Shown in pieces: positions 26,761 to 35,808 of a stretch of 64,000 bases of DNA. Position numbers and translations under genes: made by a program. The notes beneath the pieces were generated by a model, which saw nothing but the letters and a program-made list of their open reading frames with translations, ran no database searches and was not told the DNA's origin. The DNA comes from Pseudomonas sp. GGS8. GTDB lineage: Bacteria; Pseudomonadota; Gammaproteobacteria; Pseudomonadales; Pseudomonadaceae. How positions within the stretch are numbered: the stretch's first letter is position 1; each line of letters opens with the position of its first letter. The DNA lies in NCBI RefSeq assembly GCF_024168645.1, contig NZ_JALJWF010000001.1:5645501-5709500 (forward strand), read 5' to 3'.

Positions 26761-27264
26761 ATGGATGCAATCATTCTCGACCTCGGCGGCGACATCAAAG
26801 GCGATAGCCTGCTTGAGGGTTACAAGGACAAGATCGAAATCATGTCCTACAGCCACAACGTGGCGATGCAGGTGACCAACGACGTCAGCAACTCGGAGCG
26901 CACCTCCGGCAAGCCGCACATCGGCGAGTTCACCCTGACCAAATTCGTCGACAGCTCGACGCCCTCCCTCAACGAATATTGCTGCGCCGGCAAACCGATC
27001 CCCGAAGCCAAGATCACCATCGGCCGTAACGCCGCCGAAGGCAGCGGTCAGCTGATGCCGTTCATCATCTACACCCTGACCAACGTGGTGCTGTCCAACG
27101 TCAGCGTCAGTGGTGGTACGGGTGGCAAACCGGTGGAAACCATTTCCCTGAACTTCACCAAGATCAAGTGGGAGCTCACCGCCCAGAAAGACGACGGCAC
27201 CAAGGAAGGCACGGCCGCCTCGACCTGGGACATGGCCGCCAACAAACTCATCAAAGCCAAGTAA
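26761..27264 (+). CDS. hcp: T6SS inner-tube protein Hcp
   Basis: The 167-residue Hcp has IILDLGGDIKGDSLLEGYKD at the start, IEIMSYSHNVAMQV, HIGEFTLTKFVDSSTPSL and KWELTAQKDDGTKEG. The hexameric ring is stacked into the expelled tube and carries small effectors in its lumen. CAGGAG lies 14 bases before the ATG at 26761 and 8 bases before an overlapping out-of-frame ATG, so the spacing is longer than usual. tssE follows after 15 bases. Confidence 0.96.
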   Translation: MDAIILDLGGDIKGDSLLEGYKDKIEIMSYSHNVAMQVTNDVSNSERTSGKPHIGEFTLTKFVDSSTPSLNEYCCAGKPIPEAKITIGRNAAEGSGQLMPFIIYTLTNVVLSNVSVSGGTGGKPVETISLNFTKIKWELTAQKDDGTKEGTAASTWDMAANKLIKAK

Positions 27265-27279
27265 GCGGACGCGTCGGTC

Positions 27280-27723
27280 ATGGCAGGCACCGGCATGCTC
27301 CCACCGTTATTCGAGCGCCTCGCCGCAAGCGAGGTCGACACCGTGCAGGTGTTCGATCGCCAGGGGCTGCTCGACTCGGTGCACACGGAGTTGCTGCGCC
27401 TGTTCAATACCCGACGCGGCTCACGTCCACTGACCTCCCCGCCGAGCATTCTCGACTACGGCATCGCTGACTGGACCGCCTTGCAACAGCAGCGCAGCGA
27501 TGACCGTCGTCAGTTGGCGCGGGAAGTCCGCGAGGCGATCACCCATTTCGAACCGCGCCTGCAACTGGGCGAAGTTCAGGTCAATCCGGTCCCCGACCAT
27601 CCGCAGCAACTGAGCATTCGGCTAGTGGGCGAGTTGCGCAGCGGCCAGCAGCACTGGCCCGTGGCATTTGTCATCGAGAAGGCCAGCCATGGTCTTGAGG
27701 TGCGTCATGAGCGACTCGATTGA
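27280..27723 (+). CDS. tssE: T6SS baseplate protein TssE (gp25-like)
   Basis: The 147-residue gp25-like wedge protein has LLRLFNTRRGSRP near residue 39, the EPR motif in ITHFEPRLQLGEVQV near 87 and a C-terminal beta region (LSIRLVGELRSG). It starts sheath assembly at the baseplate. It overlaps tssF by 17 bases, which indicates translational coupling. Confidence 0.93.
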   Translation: MAGTGMLPPLFERLAASEVDTVQVFDRQGLLDSVHTELLRLFNTRRGSRPLTSPPSILDYGIADWTALQQQRSDDRRQLAREVREAITHFEPRLQLGEVQVNPVPDHPQQLSIRLVGELRSGQQHWPVAFVIEKASHGLEVRHERLD

Positions 27724-29500
27724 CCCGCAACTGCTCGACTACTACCAACGCGAACTGACCTGGCTACGGCACGCCGGGAGTATTTTTGCCGAGCGTTATC
27801 CCAAGGTCGCCAGACGCCTGGAACTGTCCCCCGGTGAATGCCCCGACCCGCATGTCGAACGCCTGCTCGAAGGTTTCGCCTTGCTCGCCGCGCGCTTGCA
27901 ACGGCGGCTCGATGACGACTACGCCGAATTCAGCGACGCCTTGCTCGAACAGCTTTACCCGTTGGCCATGCGGCCGCTGCCGTCCTGCGCGATCGTGCAG
28001 TTCGAGCCGGACCCGAGCAAGGGCAACCTGAACGATGGTTATCCGTTGCCACGGGACACACCGCTCTTCGTCACCACTGCCAAAGGTGAAAGCATCCACT
28101 TTCGCACCAGCGCCGCGGTTCGATTGTGGCCGGTGGAAATCAACGAAGCGTTGCTGCTGGGTAGCGACGAAGCCCAGGCCCTGACCGGTGTGGCGCAAGC
28201 GCGCTCGGCCCTGCGCCTGAGCCTGCGTTGCCTGGGTGAAAGCCAGTGGTCGACGCTGGCCATCAAACAATTGCGCGTGCACCTGGCCGCCTCGCCGGTG
28301 ATCAACGCCTGCCTGTATGACCTGCTCGGTGCCCACGCCGTGAAGGTGCTGGCCGGACCGGCCGGCAGTGTGCCGGTCGCGCTGACCGGGTTGCCGCAGA
28401 TCGTCGGCTTTGCCAGCGACGAAGTGCTGTTGCCGGACGAGGACGGCGTGCATCCCGGGATGCGCCTGCTCGCCGAGTACTTTGCCTTCCCGGACAAATT
28501 CAACTTCTTCGACATTCCATTGGCCGGCGCCGCCAGCGACAGCCAGACGCTGTACCTGTACATCGTCTTCGACCGCGCCCCGGCCAGCCGCCTGCACCTT
28601 CAGGCCAGCGACATCGCCCTGGGCTGCGCGCCGGTGATCAACCTGTTTCCGCGAACCTCGGAGCCACTGCGCCCGGACGGCACCCGCAGCGAGTATCGTC
28701 TGGTCGCCGATAGCCACCGGGAAAACAGCGTCGAGATCCACAGTATCCGCGCCATGCGCGCCAGCTCAAGCCAAGGCGTGCAACGGGTGCCGGCGTATTA
28801 CGGCAGCCAGCATGGCGGCACCGACAAACAGTGCTACTGGCATGCGCGTCGGGTCAACGGCATGACCCCGAATCGGCTGGGCACCGACCTGATGGTGAGC
28901 CTGGTCGATACCCGACTCGATCCGCTGACCGAGGCCAGCGAATACAGCCTCACCGCCGAACTGCTGTGCACCAACCGGCACCTCGCCCAGAGCCTGCCGG
29001 CCGGCACGCCACTGGGTTTCGAACGACCGGGGCCGGTGGCTTGGGCGCGTTTGCGTAACCCGCCCAGCCCGCAGAGTTTGCCGCGACTGGACGGCGAATC
29101 CCGCTGGCGGCTGGTGTCGCAACTGACCCTCAATCATTTGTCACTGGTCGAGGGGCCGCAAGCGCTGGATGCCCTCAAGGAAATCCTCCAGTTGCACAAC
29201 CTGCGCGACGAGGCCAGCGCCTTGCGGCAGATCGACGGCTTGTTAAGCCTCGGCTGCGAACGGGTAATCGCCCATGTCGGTGAAGATGCGTGGCGCGGCT
29301 GGCGCAATGGGTTGGAAGTTCAGCTGCAACTCGATCCGCAGCATTTCGTCGGCAGCAGCGCGGTGTTGTTCTCAGCAGTGCTGGCGCAGTTCTTTTCACT
29401 CTATGCCACCGCCAATCGCTTCGTGCGCACGGCTCTGGTCCAGTCAGACAAGGAGGTCAAGACATGGCAACCCCAAGCCGGCATGCCGCTGTCCCTCTGA
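27707..29500 (+). CDS. tssF: T6SS baseplate protein TssF
   Basis: The 597-residue wedge protein has the conserved start LLDYYQRELTWLRHAGSIFA and YPKVARRLELSPGECPDPHV, then RRLDDDYAEFSDALLEQLYP. Phage gp6-like middle domains follow, with FPDKFNFFDIP near 262. It forms the TssF2G trimer around the VgrG hub. The ATG at 27707 lies inside the end of tssE; an in-frame ATG upstream is ignored. Confidence 0.95.
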   Translation: MSDSIDPQLLDYYQRELTWLRHAGSIFAERYPKVARRLELSPGECPDPHVERLLEGFALLAARLQRRLDDDYAEFSDALLEQLYPLAMRPLPSCAIVQFEPDPSKGNLNDGYPLPRDTPLFVTTAKGESIHFRTSAAVRLWPVEINEALLLGSDEAQALTGVAQARSALRLSLRCLGESQWSTLAIKQLRVHLAASPVINACLYDLLGAHAVKVLAGPAGSVPVALTGLPQIVGFASDEVLLPDEDGVHPGMRLLAEYFAFPDKFNFFDIPLAGAASDSQTLYLYIVFDRAPASRLHLQASDIALGCAPVINLFPRTSEPLRPDGTRSEYRLVADSHRENSVEIHSIRAMRASSSQGVQRVPAYYGSQHGGTDKQCYWHARRVNGMTPNRLGTDLMVSLVDTRLDPLTEASEYSLTAELLCTNRHLAQSLPAGTPLGFERPGPVAWARLRNPPSPQSLPRLDGESRWRLVSQLTLNHLSLVEGPQALDALKEILQLHNLRDEASALRQIDGLLSLGCERVIAHVGEDAWRGWRNGLEVQLQLDPQHFVGSSAVLFSAVLAQFFSLYATANRFVRTALVQSDKEVKTWQPQAGMPLSL

Positions 29501-30489
29501 GCCTGAGCCAGAAGCTGCGACGCGATCCGCAGGCGTTCGAGTTGTTGCAGGCATTGCTGCTGCTGGAACGCGAACACCCGCAAGCCGAATCCCTGGGCAG
29601 CGGCACCGCGCCTCAAGCGGAAGCCTTGCGCCTGCGCGGGCCGTTGACGCCACTGTTTTCCGCCAGCGAAATCGAAAGCCTGACTCAGGACGCGGGCCAG
29701 CCACCGACACTCACAACGCCAGTGTTTGGCCTGGGCGGACCGGACGGTCCCCTGCCCTACGCCTATCAGGAATGGCTGCAACAACGCGCCCGCGCCAAGG
29801 ATCATGCACCGGCCGAGTTCCTCGACCTGTTCCAGCATCGCTTGCTCAGCCTGCTGTACAAGGTGATGCGCAAACACCGGATTGCGGTCGGCTTCACCGT
29901 TCCCGGCGCGTCGCCGGTACAGGCGCAACTGCGGGCGCTGACCGGGTTATTGCCCAAAGCCTTGCAGGAACGGCAGGCCGTACCCGACTCCGCGGTACTG
30001 GCGTGCAGTGCGCTGTTTGCTGACGGTCGTCGTTCGCTGGCCGGCTTCGCCGCGATCGTGCGCGAGCACTTCGAACTGCCGGTAGAGCTCAGTGCCTATG
30101 AAGGTGCCTGGCGGGAGATTCCGCCGGCCAGCCGCAGTCGCCTGCAACCGGGTGGGCGCAATCTGCAACTGGGGCGCAGCGCCGTGGCCGGCACCCGGGT
30201 CTGGGATGAACACGCCGGCATCCGCCTGACCCTCGGCCCGCTGACCTCGGCGCAGGCGGCGCGGTTTCTGCCGGACGGTGAAGCCCATCCGGCGCTGGCC
30301 AGTCTCAGTGCGCTGTATTTCGGCCCCGACCTGGATTGCACACTGGTGCTGTTGGTGCGCGGTGCCAACCCGATGAAACTCGCTCGCCAGGCCCCGCCCT
30401 CGCTCAGTTGGAACGGCGGCCTGCAACGCCAGGCCAGCCTTGCCGTGCAACGGATTGAAACCCGCCTTCGCCAGCTGGAGATCACCTGA
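29464..30489 (+). CDS. tssG: T6SS baseplate protein TssG
   Basis: The 341-residue protein has LRRDPQAFELLQALLLLERE near residue 18, FGLGGPDGPLPYAYQEWLQQ near 88, FLDLFQHRLLSLLYKVMRKH near 119 and the C-terminal LGPLTSAQAARFLPDG, all features of TssG. It overlaps the end of tssF by 37 bases, and tssH follows after two bases. Confidence 0.94.
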   Translation: MATPSRHAAVPLSLSQKLRRDPQAFELLQALLLLEREHPQAESLGSGTAPQAEALRLRGPLTPLFSASEIESLTQDAGQPPTLTTPVFGLGGPDGPLPYAYQEWLQQRARAKDHAPAEFLDLFQHRLLSLLYKVMRKHRIAVGFTVPGASPVQAQLRALTGLLPKALQERQAVPDSAVLACSALFADGRRSLAGFAAIVREHFELPVELSAYEGAWREIPPASRSRLQPGGRNLQLGRSAVAGTRVWDEHAGIRLTLGPLTSAQAARFLPDGEAHPALASLSALYFGPDLDCTLVLLVRGANPMKLARQAPPSLSWNGGLQRQASLAVQRIETRLRQLEIT

Positions 30490-30491
30490 AC

Positions 30492-33035
30492 ATGGAACTG
30501 GCCAGCCTGATCGGACGCCTCAACCCGGACAACCGCCGCGCCCTCGAACGGGCCGCACAACGTTGCCTGCAACGGGGTCATCATTACGTCGAAATCGAGC
30601 ACCTGCTGCTTGAACTGCTGGACATCGAGGGCGGTGACTTCGCCTGGCTGCTGCCGCGCTTCGGTCTGGAGCGCGATGCCCTGACGGCGGAAATCAACAA
30701 GGCCCTGGAACTGTTCAAGTCCGGCAGCACCCGCACCCCGGCGCTCTCGGCGCACACCATCGGCCTGCTCGAAGACGCAGTGGTTCAGGCCAGCGTGCTC
30801 GGCCTTGAAAGCATCCGCTCCGGCTTGCTGCTGCTGGCCTTGCTCGACCGCGACGAACGCCGCAGCCTGCTGCTCAATAGCGCCTCGTCGCTGTTGAAAA
30901 TTCCACGGGAAGCCTTGCGCAGTCATTTGCTGGAGTGGACCGAAAGCTCACGCGAACACGTTGGCGGCACGCGGCCGGTCAGTGCCAGCCATCCGCAACC
31001 GAAACAGGATTCGGTGCTCGACCAGTTCACCCAGGACCTGACCGCCGACGCCCACGCCGGGCGTATCGACCCCATCGTCGGCCGCGACGGCGAGATTCGT
31101 CAGTGCATCGACATCCTGCTGCGCCGTCGGCAGAACAACCCGATCCTGGTCGGCGCGCCAGGGGTGGGCAAAACCGCGGTGGTCGAAGGCCTGGCGTTGC
31201 GCATTGCCGCCGGGGACGTGCCGCCGTCGTTGCAGGAAGTCAGCCTGCGGGTACTCGACCTCGGCCTGTTGCAGGCGGGCGCCGGGGTCAAGGGCGAGTT
31301 CGAGCAGCGGCTCAAAGGCGTAATCGACGCGGTGCGCAGCGCCGACAAACCGATCATTCTGTTTATCGACGAAGCCCACACGCTGATTGGCGCTGGCGGC
31401 GCGGAAGGCGGCAGCGACGCGGCCAATCTGCTCAAACCGGCGTTGGCCCGTGGTGAGTTGCGCACCCTGGCCGCGACCACCTGGCTTGAATACAAAAAAT
31501 ACTTCGAGAAAGACCCCGCTCTGGCCAGGCGCTTTCAACTGGTGCAAGTCGAGGAACCCGATGAAATCACCGCCGTGGAAATGCTCCGTGGCGTGGCTGC
31601 AAAACTGGAACAACATCATGGCGTTCAGGTACTCGACGCAGCGATTCACGAAGCGGTGAAACTGTCCCACCGCTACATCTCCGGGCGCCAGTTACCGGAC
31701 AAAGCCATCAGCGTGCTCGACACCGCGTGTGCCCGGGTCGCCCTCGGCCAGCACGATGTGCCGCCACCGCTGGAAAGCCTGCGCCATCGCCAGCAGAGCC
31801 TCAAGGATGAAGTCGAACGCCTGCGTCGCGAACAGGCCACCGGGCTCGATCACCGTGAACGCATCACCCTGCTGGAAACTGAATCCGTGGGTAACGTGCA
31901 GGCCATTCGCGAACTGGAAACCCGCTGGAACGAAGAACGGATCGCCGTGCGCGAACTGCTGGAAACCCGTCGCGAATTACTCACCTTGAGCGAGCGCGCC
32001 GACAACGACAAACCGGACGAAGCCACCGACAGCCGCATCGATCATCTGGCCGCCGAACTGGTGCGACTCGAGGCAGGGCTGGATGCCATTCGCCAGGACG
32101 ATCCGTTGGTGCCGGAACAGGTCGATGGCAAAACCGTGGCCGCGGTGATCGCCGGCTGGACCGGCATCCCTGTGGGCAAGATGCTCGCCGACGAAGCCCA
32201 CGCCGTGCGCACCCTCGGCCAGCGCATGGGCCTGCGGGTGATGGGCCAAAGCACCGCGCTGAACACCATCGCCCAACGCCTGCAAGCCTACCGCGCCGGC
32301 CTCACCGACCCACAGAAACCGGTCGGCGTGTTCCTGCTGGTCGGCCCCACTGGCGTGGGAAAGACCGAAACCGCCTATGCGTTGGCCGACGCGCTGTACG
32401 GCGGCGAACGCAACCTGATCAGCATCAACCTTTCCGAATACCAGGAAGCCCACACCGTCAGCCAACTCAAAGGCGCTCCGCCCGGCTACGTCGGCTACGG
32501 CAGCGGCGGCGTGCTCACCGAAGCGGTGCGACGCAAACCCTATTCGGTGGTACTGCTCGACGAAATCGAAAAGGCCCACCCGGATGTACTCGAAGCTTTC
32601 TACAACGTCTTCGACAAAGGGGTCATGGAAGACGGCACCGGGCTGGTGGTGGATTTCAAAAACACCGTGATGCTGGCCACCAGCAACGTCGGGGCTGAGT
32701 TGCTGCTCGACACACCGACCGCGCAACTGGGCACCGATGCCTTCAACGAAGCGCTGCATAACGTGCTGCTGAAAGCGTTTCGGCCAGCGTTTCTGGCGCG
32801 CATGACGGTAGTGGCGTATCGGCCGCTGGATGAAGCGACGCTGGAGGGGATTGTGTTGGCGAAGCTGGAGAAATTGCGTGGGCGCTACAAGGCTGCGACC
32901 GGGAAGCAGTTTGAGTTCGATGCCGGGATTGTGCAGGCGGTGTTGGCCAAGTGCAGTGCTGCCGGGGCAAGGGATGTTGAGAATGTGTTGATGACGCAGG
33001 TGACGGGGAAGTTGGCGGAGTGGGTGTTGGAGTAA
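30492..33035 (+). CDS. tssH: T6SS sheath-recycling AAA+ ATPase TssH (ClpV)
   Basis: The 847-residue ClpV has an N-terminal double Clp-N domain with a leading helix (MELASLIGRLNPDNRRALER) that binds TssC. The first AAA module has Walker A GAPGVGKT near residue 220 and Walker B ILFIDEAHT. A coiled-coil middle region (about 410-530) follows, then the second AAA module with GPTGVGKT near 618 and VVLLDEIEKAHPDV. It unfolds contracted sheaths for reuse. It ends the core operon; three AT-richer genes follow on the same strand. Confidence 0.96.
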   Translation: MELASLIGRLNPDNRRALERAAQRCLQRGHHYVEIEHLLLELLDIEGGDFAWLLPRFGLERDALTAEINKALELFKSGSTRTPALSAHTIGLLEDAVVQASVLGLESIRSGLLLLALLDRDERRSLLLNSASSLLKIPREALRSHLLEWTESSREHVGGTRPVSASHPQPKQDSVLDQFTQDLTADAHAGRIDPIVGRDGEIRQCIDILLRRRQNNPILVGAPGVGKTAVVEGLALRIAAGDVPPSLQEVSLRVLDLGLLQAGAGVKGEFEQRLKGVIDAVRSADKPIILFIDEAHTLIGAGGAEGGSDAANLLKPALARGELRTLAATTWLEYKKYFEKDPALARRFQLVQVEEPDEITAVEMLRGVAAKLEQHHGVQVLDAAIHEAVKLSHRYISGRQLPDKAISVLDTACARVALGQHDVPPPLESLRHRQQSLKDEVERLRREQATGLDHRERITLLETESVGNVQAIRELETRWNEERIAVRELLETRRELLTLSERADNDKPDEATDSRIDHLAAELVRLEAGLDAIRQDDPLVPEQVDGKTVAAVIAGWTGIPVGKMLADEAHAVRTLGQRMGLRVMGQSTALNTIAQRLQAYRAGLTDPQKPVGVFLLVGPTGVGKTETAYALADALYGGERNLISINLSEYQEAHTVSQLKGAPPGYVGYGSGGVLTEAVRRKPYSVVLLDEIEKAHPDVLEAFYNVFDKGVMEDGTGLVVDFKNTVMLATSNVGAELLLDTPTAQLGTDAFNEALHNVLLKAFRPAFLARMTVVAYRPLDEATLEGIVLAKLEKLRGRYKAATGKQFEFDAGIVQAVLAKCSAAGARDVENVLMTQVTGKLAEWVLE

Positions 33036-33185
33036 GGAATGAGAAACGTCCGGTTCATGATCATTTTCCAGACAGGTTTCTGTATGCCACATCTAATAAC
33101 CACGACATAGGTCCGGGAGCCTGTTGGAACTTCATGCTGACGGGAACAGTGCTCGCCATGACCCACTCAGAGAAAGGAATAATCG

Positions 33186-33935
33186 ATGGCCGCCGCCGAT
33201 ACGCTTCACGCACGGAGCATGCTCCACAACCTGTGTACTCAACCACTAGGAGTTCTGAATGCAAATGCAGTCTATGTAGTTGGGTTAGCGGGTGCAGATA
33301 CGCAGAGCGTCCCTTTGTATTTCGGGGCCTATCAGGGTGAAATACGTATTTCACCGACTCAACATCATGTCTCGACGTTCCTCAATACCGGCCTGCCGGT
33401 AATCGTACCCGACGCCGTAGTCCGCTGCACTGGCCTGATCAGTCCGATGCGCGGCCATATTGCAACGACACCCACTCGCCTGAATCTGACCGCACAAGTA
33501 CCGGCTGCAACGAACAAACTATGGGTAACAGAACAACAGACCGGTTGTTCCGTATTAATTTTGAAGTGGGCCGGGAATCTCTACTCGATGGTGCATTTGC
33601 AGCCCAATGCAGATAATGAGTTCAACCGACTGGGTAAACTCATCAATCGATCCGACATCGGGATGGCTTTGCAAAAAAATGCCTGGCTCAGACCCGAAGT
33701 CGCTGAGGTGGCGGAACAGTCCGGTAATGGGCAAACCCCCGACGCCTATATTCTCGTGCAGTCATTACATACAGCACGAAGGGGAAATGCATGCCAGGTC
33801 ATCGGCATCAACATCAATGGAACCTTTAACTTTTACCTCCAAACCAGTATTCGAAACGGTTTGACAGAGACCTATAGCACGCAGTCTTTGCAATGGACAC
33901 CCTGGATCGATTACGTGCCATTTTTCACTTATTAG
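33186..33935 (+). CDS. Hypothetical T6SS-cluster cargo 1, possible CNF/CheD-like deamidase
   Basis: The 249-residue protein has no signal peptide or membrane segment and no family I recognise with certainty. AAAGGA precedes the ATG. The sequence is mostly short beta strands. Cys121 in QQTGCSVLILKW lies 16 residues before His137 in LYSMVHLQP. A Cys after Gly on one strand and a His on the next, 12 to 17 residues apart, is the arrangement of the CNF1/DNT/CheD/BLF1 glutamine-deamidase fold, so a deamidase is conceivable; this is inference from spacing only. It sits 150 bases after tssH in visibly lower-GC DNA and precedes two other candidate effectors, so secreted cargo is more likely than a structural role. 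It could also be an accessory or adaptor protein. Confidence 0.55.
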   Translation: MAAADTLHARSMLHNLCTQPLGVLNANAVYVVGLAGADTQSVPLYFGAYQGEIRISPTQHHVSTFLNTGLPVIVPDAVVRCTGLISPMRGHIATTPTRLNLTAQVPAATNKLWVTEQQTGCSVLILKWAGNLYSMVHLQPNADNEFNRLGKLINRSDIGMALQKNAWLRPEVAEVAEQSGNGQTPDAYILVQSLHTARRGNACQVIGININGTFNFYLQTSIRNGLTETYSTQSLQWTPWIDYVPFFTY

Positions 33936-33997
33936 AGAACTCAGGAGTCCCGATACCAGAGCCCGAGAGCCACTCTAAAACAGGAAGGCGATTGATC

Positions 33998-35023
33998 ATG
34001 ACTTACCGAGAGGCAATAGATCAGGCAATCAAGGCATGGGACTCGATCCGCTGGCACATCAACAAGAGTGAACAAAGCAAGTCTGCCGTTCATGTCCTTC
34101 GTTTGCTGCTAAAAACCCCGGGAGATGACAAGCTCCTCAGGCAAGCGATCGATACATTCCTCGGCACATGCCATGAAGCATTCAACTACGCGGGGGTCAA
34201 TTATGTTCAGCTAAAGCCCACTTCGGCGCTTTACGCGAACCTCGATAAATACATAAAAGGGGCCAATCCACCCCTTATCTCTCTCCCAGTGGTAGCCAGT
34301 TCGTCTTCTCCACGCCCGGGGATTCCACCTGTTGCTATTACGTCTGCGCTCCCGTCCGTCGGCTTGAGCGTGGCAAGCTCTTCTTCCAGCAGCCCGGCCG
34401 TTTCCTCCAGCAGCCCCGCCAGTGCCTCCAGCCGAGACACATCAGCCCTGTTAGTTCAAATCAGCAGGCATCAGGCAGAATGGTCAAAAATTGCTATTAC
34501 TGATCTGCCCACCGGCAAGCATGGCGTCTACAAATACACCGACGACAACAAATACGCTGATGTCCCGAGAGGCGCCGTTTCGGGTCTTTTAAAAAGAGAA
34601 CCGAAAATCGACGAACAAGGGCTACGCGCTCCGGAGTTCTGGGCTCTGTTCGGTGCAATAGTCATGAGGGCCCCAAAAAAATTCGGTAGATGTCTGCACT
34701 GTTCTGCCGCGGTCGTGCATAGCTTGGTGTTCGACCCGTTTTTCGACAATTGTGAAATCGCCGTTATGGGTTCGACAGAATATGACCATTATTTTGTTTG
34801 CGTGGGCTCCAGCATGGGGAAAATCCGGACAGGACTGGGCATTGCGATTGATGTGTGGGATTCCAATAACCCCGCGAAACCATCGAGCACCTCGACCCAC
34901 CCCCTCGCAAAAAACTTCACTTACTGGTCCGAGGCCGGACTCGAGATCCTGTGCCCCATACCGACTGAGTCACGGGCAGCACTTCGATTATTTGTGAAAT
35001 CAAGATTTCCAGACAGGGCATGA
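33998..35023 (+). CDS. Hypothetical T6SS-cluster cargo 2, possible papain-like toxin
   Basis: The 341-residue protein has three parts: a helical N-terminal region (about 1-90), a Ser/Pro-rich linker (about 97-148, several runs of four to six Ser), and a C-terminal domain. That domain shows Cys232 in FGRCLHCSAAVV, His264 in EYDHYFVCVG and Asp285 in GIAIDVWDSN, the order and surroundings of papain-fold toxin domains where GxC, a His before hydrophobic residues and a D-x-W form the triad. That would make it a protease, deamidase or acyltransferase; assignment is inference. GGAAGG lies nine bases before the ATG at 33998. An upstream ATG at 33893 overlaps the preceding gene and is not used. Codon choice is less GC-biased than in the tss genes, suggesting transfer. 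Confidence 0.6.
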   Translation: MTYREAIDQAIKAWDSIRWHINKSEQSKSAVHVLRLLLKTPGDDKLLRQAIDTFLGTCHEAFNYAGVNYVQLKPTSALYANLDKYIKGANPPLISLPVVASSSSPRPGIPPVAITSALPSVGLSVASSSSSSPAVSSSSPASASSRDTSALLVQISRHQAEWSKIAITDLPTGKHGVYKYTDDNKYADVPRGAVSGLLKREPKIDEQGLRAPEFWALFGAIVMRAPKKFGRCLHCSAAVVHSLVFDPFFDNCEIAVMGSTEYDHYFVCVGSSMGKIRTGLGIAIDVWDSNNPAKPSSTSTHPLAKNFTYWSEAGLEILCPIPTESRAALRLFVKSRFPDRA

Positions 35024-35096
35024 CGCCGATGGGCTTCTTATAAGAACAGTCAATGCCAACCTCACGCCACCGTCGTGGTTTAAACAGGGCTGACAC

Positions 35097-35765
35097 ATGA
35101 GAATCGCAAGCTTCAACATCGAAAAGAATGGCGGTTCTTCTACACTCGAAAAAAAAGCGCAGGTGGACTTTTTCATCAGCAAGTGCTGTTCGAACAAGGA
35201 GTGGAACGTCGACCTTTTGTTTTTGTGCGAAGTGCATTCAGCCCAGGTCAATAACTATGCATCCAACCTGGCGGAAATTTATCCAAGCTACAGGGTTGCC
35301 GCTTTTACGGGTGGATACTCGAACGCCTACATTGTCATGGTCAGTGAATTCGCGCAGATCGAGATTTGTAGTCAAGGCAAGCTATTTGGTTTGAACAGGG
35401 ATCTGATTGCCATCGCCGCGACGGGAGTGAATGGTTACACCGGGTACGTTTTTCTCGCACACTTCAAATCCGGACAGAACGGTCTCACCAAAAGCCAGCT
35501 CAAATCCTGCACAGCGCTGGGTGGAAACTGGGTCGTGACGGGAGATATGAACCTGGACTATGCCAATGTCGGTCAAGTGGAAACCGCGGGGCTCGCATAC
35601 GAATGCTGGGGCGGACAACAGACCCACGCCAAAGGAGGAATACTGGATTGGGTGCTCGCATCCGCAGACGTGAAAGTCACCACAATTGACATCACCGGGC
35701 TGGCCAATGAATTCGATATGAGCGGGCCGGATCATCGTCCTATTCTGTTTGACGTCTCGTCCTGA
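35097..35765 (+). CDS. Endonuclease/exonuclease/phosphatase (DNase I-like) family protein, candidate T6SS effector
   Basis: The 222-residue protein is a minimal EEP fold with all active-site elements in order: Asn7 in ASFNIEKNG, Glu45 in LFLCEVHSA, His122 in FLAHFKSG, Asp150 and Asn152 in VTGDMNLDYA, Asp184 in GGILDWVLAS, and Asp212-His213 in SGPDHRPILF. EEP enzymes cut DNA (DNase I, CdtB), RNA, phosphoinositides or sphingomyelin using a divalent metal. There is no signal peptide. The gene lies 43 bases before vgrG on the same strand, a common place for a VgrG-delivered toxin. The target, DNA or lipid phosphate, cannot be read from sequence. No recognisable immunity gene is adjacent. Confidence 0.75.
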   Translation: MRIASFNIEKNGGSSTLEKKAQVDFFISKCCSNKEWNVDLLFLCEVHSAQVNNYASNLAEIYPSYRVAAFTGGYSNAYIVMVSEFAQIEICSQGKLFGLNRDLIAIAATGVNGYTGYVFLAHFKSGQNGLTKSQLKSCTALGGNWVVTGDMNLDYANVGQVETAGLAYECWGGQQTHAKGGILDWVLASADVKVTTIDITGLANEFDMSGPDHRPILFDVSS

Positions 35766-35808
35766 AGCAGGCGCCCCGCAATCGGTCACTTCCACTTGAG
35801 GCCACCCA

